64,000 nt of DNA from Arbacia lixula. Taxonomy: Eukaryota > Echinodermata > Echinoidea > Arbacioida > Arbaciidae. The position numbers and the translations under genes were made by a program. Location: positions 1,443,808-1,507,807 of the forward strand of contig OZ022587.1 in the NCBI GenBank assembly GCA_963669155.1, written 5' to 3'. The notes below the pieces were generated by a model. That model was not told the origin of the DNA and ran no database searches. It was given only the letters and a program-made list of their open reading frames with translations. This document shows positions 12,928-26,167 of the stretch, piece by piece (positions within the stretch are counted from its first letter, which is position 1; every line of letters starts with the position of its first letter).

Positions 12928-13096
12928 CCCGGACACGTCGAAAGGAAGACACTATTCTCTGGTCTCCCAAAACACATCCCCTTCACAGAGGGTGTAAAAG
13001 ATTACTTTCTCAGAGATATCACATTCGACGTGCATCAGGAAGAAACTCCATTCTCGGAAGTACCAATGTTATTTCGCACTCCGTGCTGTGATGATA
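12928..13096 (+). CDS. UPA C-terminal exon (exon a6)
   Basis: A 169-bp exon, phase 0 in and phase 1 out, acceptor tttatttcag, donor gtaagt (strong). It encodes LFSGLPKHIPFTEGVKDYF... and MLFRTPCCDD. The sequence looks coding and is in phase with its neighbours. Assignment to the UPA end is positional inference. Confidence 0.6.
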
Positions 13097-13746
13097 GTAA
13101 GTTAATAAAATTGATATATCAAACATGTCTTTAGCATTGCTAGCCTACATTGTTCTGAAGAGCACAATATACGTGGTCACTGCCATCTGACACAATTCAG
13201 GTACGATGTATCATTGATTACATCAGGAATGGTTTTACAATGTGAATAAAGATAGATTGATAAATTGTACATAAGACATCTATTGCAAAGGGACATGCTA
13301 TTTGGTAAAAGTAAGTAGTTCATACTGTCTCAAAAGTACCACAGGTTTACCTTTGAAAAATTGCTAGTTTTACATTACATTGCATTTGATTGACAGTGTT
13401 CTCTTGCGAATCTCATTTCGCGTCAATTTAAGTTTTATATTTTATCAAAGGTCTTAAATGAGATATTTTTCCTCCAAGAACAGGTCATATGACTATATGA
13501 TCCACACTTTGCACTTTCTCATCGACATTATTATTTAAAGATATTTTATAATTTTGGATGTTAACCCATTTACTACGGGAGCCGAAATTTATTTCAGGCC
13601 AGAAATATTCAAATCATATTTGGATGCTACATCTGTTTTTTCGGGGTTCAATTCCTTAATCTGCAAAAATCATAGGTGCTTCCGATCTAAAGGTTTTGAT
13701 TTTCTATTGTAGTATATTGTGATCTACTTTATGATTTCCATTGTAG

Positions 13747-13810
13747 TTGAGCCCGAGTCCGAGTCCGAGTCCAAGCCCCAGGCCAAGCCCGAGCCCCAGC
13801 CGGAGACTGA
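13747..13810 (+). CDS. Acidic/proline linker exon (exon a7)
   Basis: A 64-bp exon, phase 1 in and phase 2 out, acceptor ccattgtag, donor gtatgg. It encodes a low-complexity Glu/Ser/Pro/Lys linker (EPESESESKPQAKPEPQPET) with cccgagtcc-type hexamer repeats. The donor was chosen because it is the one that keeps phase with the death-domain exon. Confidence 0.55.
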
Positions 13811-14647
13811 GTATGGCACAAACATAATTTATCCCAATGATCGCGTCATCTGGTGGCATACGGAGCAAATCCCACATGCAGCCAATTACATTAGCAACCT
13901 CTACTGCTCACTTTTAAAGCTACGTTTATACTGCTAACATTAAGATTAACCTCGCTGCTAAATGTCATGTCATCACGAAGCATCTTAAGAAAGTACAAGT
14001 GGATGTCTGATGACGTCGTGGAACATAACAAAGCTCATTTAACATTACAATGATATTCTTAAATTATGATTGACCTGTCCGAGTTTATCTTATCGCATTT
14101 TAGAGAAAATCAGAGTTGGTATGCAACCTGGAAATCGCAGATAAGTTCTACATGTATTTAATTGATTTTCCACATTACCAAACAATAAAATGATAAGTGG
14201 AAACTTGTCTACTATCAGAAGTATACGAAAGTACTTTCTTGATAGTTGTAAAGAACTTTATGATTTTTTTTTGCTCATTATGTCAGGGTTTCATTCATAT
14301 CACTCAAGAATAAAGTTTTGAGTCATGGATATGTCAACAACATAGTTTAACTATTCAATTTGAATTTAACCAATGTGTTTTATGTGTGTGATTTTTTAGT
14401 TTAATGTACCTCATTAAGTGTTTATAGTACCAGAACCTTTCTTGTCAATTTTGCCTGAAGCTGTTATAACGATAAACGCCACATGAAAATGTACTAAAGT
14501 CGATTTTAGGATAAGTCCGTCAAACATGTGAACGGTAAAATGGGTATATTTTTACTCCTAAAACGAGCATTTCAATAAGCCTATCAAAATAGATGTATAT
14601 TCAAAAGGACAACCGTACGTAACAGCACTTAAGGTTAGAAACATTTT

Positions 14648-15100
14648 AGGTCCAAGCCTAATGGTCATAGCTTTTTTGTGACAGAAATTCAATTCAATTC
14701 GATTCAGTTCACTTGAAACATTTGTTTCCCTCCTTTATATTTACATTTCCCAAAGAAAAAAACACAAACTTGTATTCATTTAATCAAGTAATGAAACGCT
14801 TTAATAGGTCCACGCCTAATGGTCACAGATTTTTGTGACCTAAATACAACTCAATTCAATTCAGTTCACTTAAAACGATTCTTTCCTTCCTTTATAATTA
14901 CTTTTCCCAAAGAAACAAAACAAACTTGTTATTATATAATCAAGTAATGAAACGCTTTGATAGGTCCAAGCCAAGTGGTCACAGGTTTTTGCGTCCAAAA
15001 TACAACTTAATTCAATTCAGTTCATTTGAAACGATTCTTTCCTTCCTTTATAGTTTTATTTCCCATAGAAACAAAACAATAAAGTAATGAAACGCCTCAA
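14648..15100. repeat. Three-copy tandem repeat of about 158 bp
   Basis: Units start near 14648, 14808 and 14965 with taggtccaagcctaatggtca-like sequence and share attcaattcagttcactt and tcctttataat. They lie in the intron before the death-domain exon. Confidence 0.7.
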
Positions 15101-15539
15101 TAAAATTCCCAATAAATTTTCGAATTAAATGATATAGAAGTATGTAAATATAAAGAAAAAAAACAAATGAGTGAAGCGGATATTCTTGGGACATATGTAA
15201 GAGGAACGATCTGAAACAAAAAACAAATAAATGCAGAAAATGATAAGATGAAAATCAAGGAATAAACAAAAAACATGAAGCAGATGGTTGAATGTCTTTT
15301 ATTTTACTTTTTGACGTGGATGATAAAATAAGCCTGCCACCAACATTTGCTGTCACATGAAAATGAAGCTTGATTTGGAGAACAAATGTGAATGTGAAAG
15401 TGAAATAAAAAGAAGAAAGCAAAAATATGAAAGAACTATTTTAATTAATTCAACGAACAACTTTAATCAAAATATAAATACAGAGAGAATGACATCGATT
15501 TAAGTAACTTTATATTTTGTCCTCTTTCTTTTTTTTCAG

Positions 15540-15819
15540 CCCAGAGGACCCAGGTATAGACGAACCAATCCTGAGAGACCTAGCAAAGAGTGTGGGGATA
15601 AACTTGGCCGACCTTGGTGTGAGGCTTGGCTTTACACACTCTGAAATACAAACATTTGACCAAAAGAACACCATTGGCAATATCCCATTCAATGGAACAT
15701 GGACAATGCTGTGTGAGTGGCGTAAAAAGACTCCTGTTACAGATCAGAGGAAACAACTGGGCCAAGCTCTGAGAAAGGCTGATTTGGGCGGCATTGCCGA
15801 TCTCTATGAATTACCATGA
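15540..15819 (+). CDS. Death-domain terminal exon (exon a8)
   Basis: The final exon: acceptor with a long T-tract (cctctttcttttttttcag), phase 2 in, stop TGA 15817-15819. It encodes a death domain of about 85 residues: IDEPILRDLAKSVGINLADLG, LGFTHSEIQTF, and the characteristic tryptophan in LCEWRKKTP, then LGQALRKADLGGIADLY. The order LRR-ZU5-UPA-death resembles PIDD1 (which assembles caspase-2 platforms) and, without the LRRs, UNC5/UNC5CL. The exact orthology is open, because the LRRs here look NLR-like and the N-terminus is not visible. The summed exons give 540 residues in the window. Confidence 0.85.
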
Positions 15820-15875
15820 ATTATAAAGGCAATAATTTAAGCAAAAATATCGATCTTGATTTACACCTTGCAGAT

Positions 15876-15881
15876 AATAAA
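15876..15881 (+). promoter_or_regulatory. Possible poly(A) signal of the death-domain gene
   Basis: AATAAA 57 bases after the stop codon. The hexamer is common by chance in AT-rich DNA, so support is limited to position. Confidence 0.35.
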
Positions 15882-17270
15882 ATCGAAAAACCTATTTCAT
15901 CAATGTGGTTCGTGTATACTTTGCTGAATATGGGGATAGACACTCAAGTTTGTCATTATACTTGTTCTCATAAAGACGCACCCATCTGTTTACAATACAT
16001 CGAATGTTCGATATATAGTCATGTGACGTAATATGTTATTGTTTTCACGTTACCTGAATATCAATAACCGATATGTTAGAATGTGGTCATGTGTCAGAAA
16101 GACAGCTTTATAGTATGTTCGTTTTGACGTAAACTATCAGTCAACATACTTCCCATACTGCCGTTTATTCATTAATATATGTATCTATTTGGTGCAATTT
16201 TAACAAGGTACCTCAATTTAGTCGTTAAGAACACTTCTTCTAGGATAACGTAATTACAAGCATGGTGCTTGCAAACTAATAACTAAAAACACACTTACTG
16301 TATGTACCAATTGTTAGAGTGGATTTCCTTCCCTTGACAGGAAACCACTGAAGGCCATAGCAGTCGGCACGATCCGATTAGTCGTGCGACTCTGCGACTG
16401 GCTGAACCACAGGAACTGGCCTGTGGATGTGCACACGAGTGTGACGTCACACTACCAGTCGTAGGCATAGTGGCAATATTGTGTTGTCTGCGATGGCCTA
16501 AAGAAATCCCATGAATACTGTCATTTTGGAGATTTTTGTCATTATTACCTGGTTTAATCAACGCTGTGATTTTTATAAAATCTGCTGGTAACTGAGCTCT
16601 TGCGGCGCAATATTGTTTATAGAGGGCGCTAAAAATTGGCGGCGTTCGGCTGCGTTCTTATTTGCCCTACCCCATTGCCATAAACAATTTACAATATTCG
16701 CAATAGAATCAATACTTAGAGACAAGAAATGTGCAAAAGCATTAGTGTTAGTAAATACACTTTACAATTCCCCTTACTATCTTTTATTAATATATCCTTA
16801 GTGTAATATGCATTGTTTTACCCTTACATTGACGTGTATGACATATCACAGTCAAAGCTTCCCAGATATTTTCGGGAAAAGTGAAAAACTTTCCCTGTTT
16901 TCAATAGAAGCACCCCATTTTGTAAGGACCATGGTTTACTATTGTTTAGTTAGGTCTCCAATTTCTAGGCTACATGAACCGCTGGGCTTTGGACGACCCA
17001 TCCAAAACCTACTCGAAATCTAGCAAAGATTGTAATTCCTCTCGAATTCAGTTTCCAGCCCTTTTCTATGGTGGATAGTTCTTATACACTATTTCATACC
17101 ATATGTTTTACATGTGTTCTTTTTGTTTGACCTGCAAAATGGCTACCCAAAACGGGAGCCCTTTTACAATAATTTCGAAGGTAGAAAGGAATGAACTCGT
17201 CAGCTGACCATATATACTTGCATGACAGACGTCGCAGAATAGCATAAATAGCCAACATGATTTTATATCA
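15882..17270. other. Intergenic, nothing recognised
   Basis: AT-rich sequence. A minus-strand open frame at 16295-16561 has no recognisable motif. Confidence 0.4.
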
Positions 17271-17697
17271 TTTGTAAGATTTTATTAAAAATTACAGCCT
17301 CAAGCCATATATTTGTAATTCCTGATCCCGTGTGGGCTAATCGGTCGTGCATATTGTAAACGCTTTGAATATATCAATTATATGAAGTAGGTCATGACAC
17401 AGTTCTGTGATGGCCTACATTCTCTGCTTACCACATAAACTAAATCTGTTCTACGAGATTGCATAACTAGCAAACGTGATTTGGTTTGATTTAAGATGGA
17501 ATTGAGTCGTGCTCTGTTGTGCTTTGTTTTATGTTACAGTTTGTGATTTGTTCTACCTATCTATCGTGATATTGTGATATATATTCCTAATTATGAATGT
17601 TCGTGAGAGGCACAACAAGTGTATCACTTCCACCAAAACACATTGTTTACTTTACTGTTTTTCGTTTTGCCGTGTGAGACTTCTTGAATATTTTTTA

Positions 17698-18030
17698 TTC
17701 AATTGAATTGATATTGTATATGTACATATAAAACATGGTCTAAGATATTTAAATGTTATATATATACTACAATGTATAAAAGAATATATCACATTTGGCA
17801 AAAAAGCGATTTATTCAATTGAATTGATATTGTAAATGTATAAAAACATTGTTTAAGATAGTAAGCTGTTATGTATACTACAATGGATAAAAGAATATAT
17901 CACATTTGGCAAAAAGGCGATTTATTCAATTGAATTGATATTGTAAATGTATAAAAACATTGTTCAAAATAGTAACCTGTTATGTTATACTACAATGGAT
18001 AAAAGAATATATCACATTTTGCAAAAAGGC
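17698..18030. repeat. Three-copy repeat of about 117 bp inside module A1
   Basis: Each copy carries ttattcaattgaattgatat and ends in an aaaagaatatatcacattt-like block followed by ggcaaaaa. Copies 2 and 3 are nearly identical. Confidence 0.75.
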
Positions 18031-21000
18031 GATTGTCCATCAATGAAATTTATATATGGTAATCCATTGTGTCTTCAGTGTTTTCTTGTGTGACTCCACA
18101 GACCAATTCTACTGGCACTGTGGAGGTACAGAAATGACCTTTGTTAGGTTTGATATTGATATGGTATCGATAGATCAGACTGCTAGAGCATGTCTATCAG
18201 CATTTTTGTCCCAGCAGCTTGATGAGCTCTGTCAAAATGTTGTTAGACTGTAGCACGATTTCATTTCCTTATTTTGTATAGTTTTTTACACATATTTTGT
18301 TTATGATATGCACATGTAACGTCAAGGTACGTTTCATATTGTATGACCGACAACATAATTATTGTGATAGCGTCGTTAACGTAGAGGTTTACTGTACGTA
18401 TTTTATGTGATAATTGTTTTTTGTTGCTGCATATGTTACTACATTAACCTATTCATTTTTATATGAAGAATGACAAGGTTTTTATCAAATGAAAGTACTC
18501 ATTTGGATTACTATCTAGAAAATTGAGGAACCTTCCAATATTGTCTTGAGGGTGAAGGTTGTGTGTATAATACTGTATACGGCATTCTTTATATGCAATC
18601 TTGAGTTATTGATCGTCAATATCGCGGTAGTAAATGATTTCAACAGCTATTATTTCATATCAAATGTCTTCTTACATGCAAAATGATTGATAAATAATAA
18701 CCTTGATCAGGATATTACCTTTTACAAATGCATTTTAATATCTTTATATTGTTTGATATAACAATGTTATGATCCCTTTTACACGAAAAAGGAAATATTG
18801 CATTAGCGATATAGGTAGGATTTGCACCATCTAATCAACACTTGACAAGTTGATAATGTCTGTATGCTACAACTTATATGGTATTCATGATATTCTGTGC
18901 AGTCAATTCTAAAGAGAGTAACAAAGAGAATTGAAAGGATTTTTCTTTTTTGGCAGAGGGAAAAAAATACCTGAGAGAAGAAAGAAAATTACGACTGAAA
19001 TTCAACAGATGAAGACTATATTGCTTTCTTTAATTCATGACGACACGTGAAATCTTTCCAGATTAAATTACTTGTTTGAATTATCATGATTTTATTGATG
19101 ATCCAAAAACAATGTTCAATTGAGTAAACGATAATTCAACAAATTTCCTTGTGATTGATTGTATAACCCGGAAGGGACGAAGGCCTTTATAGAGTAAAAT
19201 TAATTACTATTCGGCTTGTACATTATAAACACTATCTTTTAAGCATAATTGTATCCCAAGACGAAACGTTCGTGAGGCATTGTGAATTAATGAAAACATA
19301 ATATTTAGAGCAAGGATTTTGCCAATTTGGAGAGCGAGACCATGATTGCCAATTTGAAGATTAAATGATGATTTGATCCATATCTCACTTTGATATCTTG
19401 AAGAGAAGTATATTTTTCATGTGGTGCAGCTATATTTTAACACTGGTAACACGTTATCAAACATTACAACCTATACCATACATTACCTGATTCTGTATTG
19501 GTTAAAAGATCGTTTATATTATCTATGTAAACACTCTGAATGCATTAATCATATGCAAGTAGGTCATGACACATTTATGTGGGGACCTTGATCCTCTGCC
19601 AGATAAACTGCAGCTTCTCTGTGAGATTGCATAATTAGCAAACGTGATTTGGTTTGATTTTAGATGGAATTTAGTCGTGCTGTGTTGTGCTTTGTTTTAG
19701 ATTACAGGCTGTGATTGTTCTACCGTCTATCTTGATATTGTGATATATCACTTATTATGACTGTTCGTGAGAAGCACACAAAGTGTATCACTTCCACCAA
19801 AACACATTGTTTACTTTACTGTTTTTCGTTTAGCCGTGTGAGACTTCTTGAATATTTTTATTCACTTGAATTGATGTTGTATATGTATATACAAAACATG
19901 GTCTAAGGTATTTAGCTGTTATGTGTTCTACAATGTATATATATAAAAAAATAGATCACATTTGGCAACAAAGCGAGTTTCTCTCTCAATAAAATGTATA
20001 TGCAACAATCCATCGTTAGCAACAAAGTGATTGTGTTCATCAATGGAATGTGTATATGGCAATGCATCGTGACTTGAGTGTTTTCTTGTGTGCCTCCACA
20101 AACCAATTCTACTGGCGCTGCGGAGGTAACAGACATGGCCTTCGTTAGGTTTGCTATTGATATGGTATTGATAGATAAGGCTACTAGAGCATGTATATTA
20201 ACTCTCCTCCTTTTAGCAGCTCGATGGGCTCTGTGTAATAAATTGTTACATTGTTGCACAGTTTCCTTTCCTTATTTTGTACAGTTTGTACACATATTTT
20301 GTTTATGACATGCAAAAGTAACTTCAAGGTACGTTAGTACATGTATATATGTATTCATATTGTATGACCGACGACATGATTATTGTGATAGCGTCGTTAA
20401 CGTGGAGGTTTACCGTATGGATTTTATGTAATAACTTGTTTTTTGTTGCTGCATATGTTACTACATTAACCTATTCATTTTTATATGAGGAATGAAAAGG
20501 TTTTTATGAAATGGAAGTAATCATTTGGGTTATTTTCTAGAAAATTGAGGAACCCTCCAATATTGACTTGAGGCAGAAGGTTGTGTGTATTATACTGCAT
20601 ACGATATTCTTTATATGAAATCTAAGCTATCGGTCGTCAATATCGAAGAAGTAGGTGTTTTCAACATCTATAAGTATATTTAAATGTCTTCTTACATACA
20701 TTATGGATTATAACAATTAATATATATTTAGAGCAATAACATTGGCAGTTTGAAAATCGAGACCATGATTTCAACATTTTTCTGGGCGATGTTAATTTGA
20801 AGATTTCATGATAATTTGACTAATATCTCGCTTTGAAGAAAAATATGAAGGGTAATATATTTTACTTCATGCCTGGGGGCCTAAATCCTCTGTTTGCCAG
20901 AAAAACTGCAGCTGCTTCATGGGATTGTGTGTACCACTTATGAAAAGGAAATTAATGAATTATTTGAACTAAATTTTTGTAAGAGCTAACATTTTACTTC

Positions 21001-22997
21001 TATGATGGCGCAAATCCTTGTTTTGTAAATTTTTATTTTGTCAAAAATTGTGTTAAATCGTAATGTTATGAGTTGCAGATGCAGTTGTGTAAATGCTATT
21101 GAGTTACCAGAGAGATTTGAATAAATCATCAATTTCAGTGGTAATCATGAAGTGTTATCTTTGTTTATTGTTTCGATGTGTCCCAAATTTTTACATTGAT
21201 GCACAATTTTCTTTCCTTATTTTGTATAGTTTGTACACACGTTTGTTTATGATACGCACAGATAACGTCAAGGTACGTTAGTACATGTATATATGTATTT
21301 ATATTGTATGACCGACGACATGGTTATTATGATAGCGTTATTAACGTAGAGGTTTACTTTCGGATTTTATGTAATAACCTTTTTTTTTTGTTGCTGCATA
21401 TGTTACGACATTAACCTATTCATTTGTATATAACACTGTATAGGACATTCTTTATATGCAATCTAAGCTATTGATCGTCAATATCGCAGTAGTAAATGAA
21501 TTTAACACTTATCATTTCATATCAAATGTCTTTTTACATGCAAAATGATTCATAAATGATAACTTGATCAGGATGATACCTTTTACAAATGCATTTTAAT
21601 ATCTCTATATTGTTTGATATAACAATGTTATGATCCCTTTTATACGAACAAAGAAATACTGCGTTAATGATATATATAGGTAGGATTTACACCTTCCAAT
21701 CAGCACTTGACAAGTTGATAATGCATGCATGCTACTACTTATATGGTATTCATCATAGACTATGCAGTCAATTCTAAAGAGAGTTACAAAGAGAATAGAA
21801 AATATTTTTCTTTTTTGGCAGAGGGAAAAAAAGCTCGAGAGAGGAAAGAAAATTACGACTGAACTTTAACAGATGAAGACTATACTGCTTTCTTTAATTC
21901 AGGACGACATGTGAAATCCTCTCAGGTGAAATTATTTATTTGAATTATCATAATTTCATTGATGATCCAAAAGCAATGTTAAATTGAATAAACGATAATT
22001 CAACAAATTACCTTATGATTGATTGTATGACCCGTTAGGGACGAAGGCCTTTATAGAGTAAAATTAATTACTATCTGGCTTGTACATTGTAAACACTATC
22101 TTTTAAGCATATTTGTATCCCAAGACGGAACGTTCGTGAGGCATGATATTTAGAGCAATGATTTTGCCAATTTGGAGAGCGAGACTAAAATTGCTAATTT
22201 GAGGATTAAATGATGACTTGACCCATATCTTGCTTTAAAAAAAATGATTCTGAAGGTAAAACGTATTTCCCTTAATGAATACTACCATGCAATTCATATT
22301 TTCAAGAGAGGTATGTTTTTCATGTGGTGCAGCTATACTTTAACACTGGTAACACGTTATCAAAAGTTACAACCTAAACCATATATTACCTAATTCCGTA
22401 TTTGTTAAAAGATCGTGTATATTATCTATGTAAACACTCTGAATGCAATAATTATATGCAAGTAGGTCATGAGACATTTGTGTGGGGACCTTGATCCTCT
22501 GCCAGATAAACTGCAGCTGCTCTATGAGATTGCATAATTAGCAAACGTGATTTGGTTTGATTTTAGATGGAATTTAGTCGTGCTGTGTTGTGCTTTGTTT
22601 TAGATTACAGGCTGTGATTGTTCTACCGTCTATCTTGATATTGTGATATATCACTTATTATGACTGTTCGTGAGAAGCTCATAAAGTGTATCACTTCCAC
22701 CAAAACACATTGTTTACTTTACTGCTTTTCGTTTAGCCGTGTGAGACTTCTTGAATATTTTTATTCAATTGAATTGATATTGTATATGTATATACAAAAC
22801 AGGGTCTAAGATATTTGACTGTTATGTATACTACCATGTATATATAAAAAATAGATCACATTTGGCAACAAAGCGAGTTTGTCTCTCAATGAAATGTATA
22901 TACAACAATCCATCGTTAGCAACAAAGTGATTGTGTTCATCAATGAAATGTGTATGGCAATGCATCGTGACTTGAGTGTTTTCTTGTGTGCCTCCAC

Positions 22998-23128
22998 AGA
23001 CCAATTCTACTGGCACTGCGGAGGTAACAGACATGACCTTCGTTAGGTTTGCTATTGATATGTTATTAATAGATCAGGCTGCTAGAGCATGTCAGTTCTC
23101 TTCTTCTCAGCAGCTTGACGGGCTCTGA
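22998..23128 (+). other. Possible duplicated terminal exon in module A (three copies)
   Basis: After acceptor-like tgtgcctccacag, an open frame encodes TNSTGTAEVTDMTFVRFAID and ends QQLDGL then TGA. The related frame in the copy at 20098 is longer. The copy at 18102 has lost a base. The shared acceptor and partly conserved frame could mark the 3' end of a small gene family, but no upstream exon or known domain is recognised. Confidence 0.2.
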
Positions 23129-24869
23129 TTATTAAATTGTCACATTATTGCGCAATTTTCTTTCCTTATTTTGTATAGTTTTTACACATATTTTGTTTAT
23201 GATACGCACAGATAACGTCAATGTACGCTAGTACATGTATATATGTATTTATATTGTATGACAGACGACATGATTATCATGATTATTGTGATAGCGTTGT
23301 AAACGTGGAGGTTTACCGTACGGATTTTATGTAATAACTTGTTTTTTGCGGCTCTATATGTTACTACATTAACCCATTCATTTTTGTATAAGGAATGCCA
23401 AGTTTTTTTTATCAAATGAAAGTATTCATTTGGGTTATTGTCTAGAAAATTGAGGAACCCTCCAATATTGTCTTGAGGGTGAAGGTTGTGTGTATAATAC
23501 TGCATACGACATTCTTTATATGCAATCTGAGCTGTCGATCGTCAATATCGCAGAAGTAGCTATTTTCAACATCTACCAGTTTATTTAAATGTCTTCTTAC
23601 ATACATTATGGATTGTAACAACTAATATATATTTAGAGCAATAACATTGGCAGTTTGAAAAGCGAGACCATGATTTCAACATTTTTCTGGGCGTTGTCAA
23701 TTTGAAGATATCGCTTTGAAGAAAAATATGAAGGTAATGTATCACTTGATGCGAGCAATTCATCATCTTGTGAAGAAAAGTATGTTCTTTCATGTGAGGC
23801 TACAATCTTGTATAATTTGTAAGACTCTATCAAACGTTGCAGCCTTAAACCATACATTTGTAGTTTCTGATCCCGTATTGGTTAATAGATCGTGTATATT
23901 ATCTATGTAAACGCATTGAGGGCATCAGTTATATTCAAGTAAGTCATGACACAGTTCTATGGGGGCCTAAATCCTCTTTTTGCCAGAAAAAACCTGCAGC
24001 TGCTCTATGGAATTGTGTTTACCACAAATGAAAATCAAATTTAAAAATTATTTGAACTACATTTTGGTAAGAGATAAAATGTACTTCTATGATGGCTCAA
24101 ATCCTCATTTTGCTCATTTTTATTTTGTCCAAATATTGTGTTAAATCATAATGTTATGAGATGTAGATGCAGTTGTGTAAATACAACTGGGTTACCTTAG
24201 AAATGTGAATAAATCATCAAATTCAGTGGTAATCATGAAGTGTTATCTTTGTTTGATATTTCGATGTGTAACCGTCTCATAGTATATTTACACTCACAAA
24301 ATACAGTTTGAGGATCGATTTCGCCCATTGTAGGCACGTCACATGAAACAAAGAGATTAAATGTCAAAACACACAAGTACACAAAACTCGTGGACACTAC
24401 ATATCTATCCCGATAATGGATAAGTTACAATAAGTATGCACGCAGAGGCTAATATATTTTTGATCAAGGACATTCAATTCTAAAAAATGTCGTTAAATAT
24501 CACGACATGTCTGGGCTTGTAGATGACGTCAATCTATTTTGTATGCCCAGTTACCTAAGGAATAATAGATTGGGACAAAATCTACATATAAATACACAAA
24601 GAGATATATTTTTATATATGTATATATATATACATTGTTGGTAATAAAGGTGAAATATTTTATTTTCACCAAATTTTCACAGCGTAATTATTACAACATA
24701 ATTTGAATATGGCATTTATGGTGCATGCTTATGAAAACCACTTTACTTTATTATTCTACCTTTTACACTCGCTTGCCAGTGATATTTTACAAGTTTACGT
24801 CCTAAGCGATGGATGTCAGGAGCATAGAACAACAATGACGAAACATTAAAGGATCATGATATATTTATT

Positions 24870-25955
24870 TTCAATTTTTCTCAGTTTTCCAGATGACTTC
24901 TTTTTGTGATTTCATGGACAAATTTGCATTAAACTTGAGTCATTGTTCTTGAGGCATAGCGTCCCATTCTACCCTCAGAGCATCTGCCAACTCATGCATA
25001 TTTCGAGGAATGACCTCTCTGTCGTTGATGGCTCGGCCTAGGGCATCCCATGCATGCTCTATATGGGGTTCATATCCGGCGAACAAGCTGGCCATGGCAA
25101 CTGTACGACGCCCTCTGCCTCCGGGAATTCCCTTACTGCAGCGGCCCTGTGCGGTCCAGCGTTGTCATCCTGCAGTCGGAAATTGTGTCCATACACTCGT
25201 TTTGCATAAGGAAGACAGTGGAACTTCAAGATATCCCTGTAGGCGGCGGCGTAAACGTTTCCGTCCGGAACCACCAGTGGCTTTTTCCCTCCATAATGGA
25301 TGGCGGCCCATATCATCACTGAGCCGCTTCCGCCTTCAGTCGTCTGATGGATCCACTTTTCGCGAAGGTTTTCCCGGGCTAATCGACGAACTCGTTGTCT
25401 CCCATCCTTTCGGTCAAGGTTGAATCGGCTCTCGTCCGTAAAGACCATATGTTGCCAATGTCCTGGATGAAGCCCTCTGTGCTCCCTACCCCAAAGGAGA
25501 CGAGCTACTCTGTGGCGAACAGACAGGCGTGGACATTTGGTCAACCGTCGTGCTCGGTAATCATGTTGGAGCAATCTGCGATTAACGGTTGACCGGGAAA
25601 CGGTGATCCCATGATATCTCCTCCACAAGCGACGAAAACGGCTCGTGGGCAATTTCCGGTTTCTGCGGCTGAAATTAAACAGTTGGCGATCATCTCTTCT
25701 TGTGGTCAATTTGGGACGTCCTGGAGATTTCCGTGGCCGCACATTTCCCGCCTCACGTTGACGTTTCATGATCTTAGAGACTGCACCATGTGATATCCCT
25801 AGCTTCTGCGATATTAGTCTGCTTGTAGCCCTCCTGTCGCAGTGCTACCACTCTCTCGCGTGTTGATGTTGCCGTTGGACCAGGCATAGTCCAGGTAACG
25901 TCTTTACCGATTTTAATTTCAAACGGTACAAGGAACTCGAAAAATTGCAACGTTC
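24870..25955 (-). mobile_element. Tc1-like DNA transposon remnant
   Basis: The element is centred on a DD34E-type transposase. The segment near 24873 (caatttttctcagttttcc) resembles the reverse complement of the segment near 25945 (caatttttcgagttccttg), which may be what is left of the terminal inverted repeats. The boundaries are tentative. Confidence 0.6.
24940..25887 (-). pseudogene. Tc1-like transposase, frameshifted
   Basis: Reads from ATG 25887 to TGA 24940. The N-terminal helix-turn-helix reads TRERVVALRQEGY, then shifts frame by one base near 25820 before ISQKLGISHGAVSKIMKRQR. The middle (25769-25059) is open, with PGRPKLTTRRDD, the first catalytic Asp in VFTDESRFN and the second in LQDDNAGPHR. 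Immediately before the third catalytic residue, a 2-base insertion at about 25059-25062 shifts SPDMNPI away from EHAWDALGRAIND. The residues that form the DDE triad are thus all readable but in different frames. It is inactive. Closest type by motifs: Tc1 of Tc1/mariner. Confidence 0.9.
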
Positions 25956-26167
25956 AGTGCTAAATCAGGGAAAGGGAGAGAATATCATATCTATAGGCTT
26001 TTATAGTCTACAACAAAAGAATTTATTACGTAATCCAAATTTCACATGTTCCAATGTCACCTGTGTAATGGGAAAACATTATGTAATCACTCAATTACCA
26101 TTTTATCTACGCGTAGCTTTTCAAATACAAACAAAACTGTCGATTTTTATTAAAAAAATATCTTAAA

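Larger units (their letters stand above)
17270..24260. repeat. Nested tandem segmental duplications (A-B-A-C-a-B-A-C)
   Basis: Module A (about 17270-18600, 19440-20660, 22320-23580) shares agcaaacgtgatttggtttg and a tgtgatat block, then an acceptor-like cctccacag followed by caattctactggc. Module B (18600-19440, 21480-22320) shares gatcgtcaatatcgc and gggacgaaggcctttatag. Module C (20660-21180, 23580-24260) shares ataacattggcagtttgaaa and tgatggc-aaatcct. A partial A (about 21180-21480) precedes the second B. Edges are approximate. The order suggests a first A-B duplication and then duplication of a larger unit. Confidence 0.75.

Noticed and set aside
16295-16561. An 88-codon minus-strand open frame
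   Set aside because: No recognised motif, splice context or neighbour to support it.
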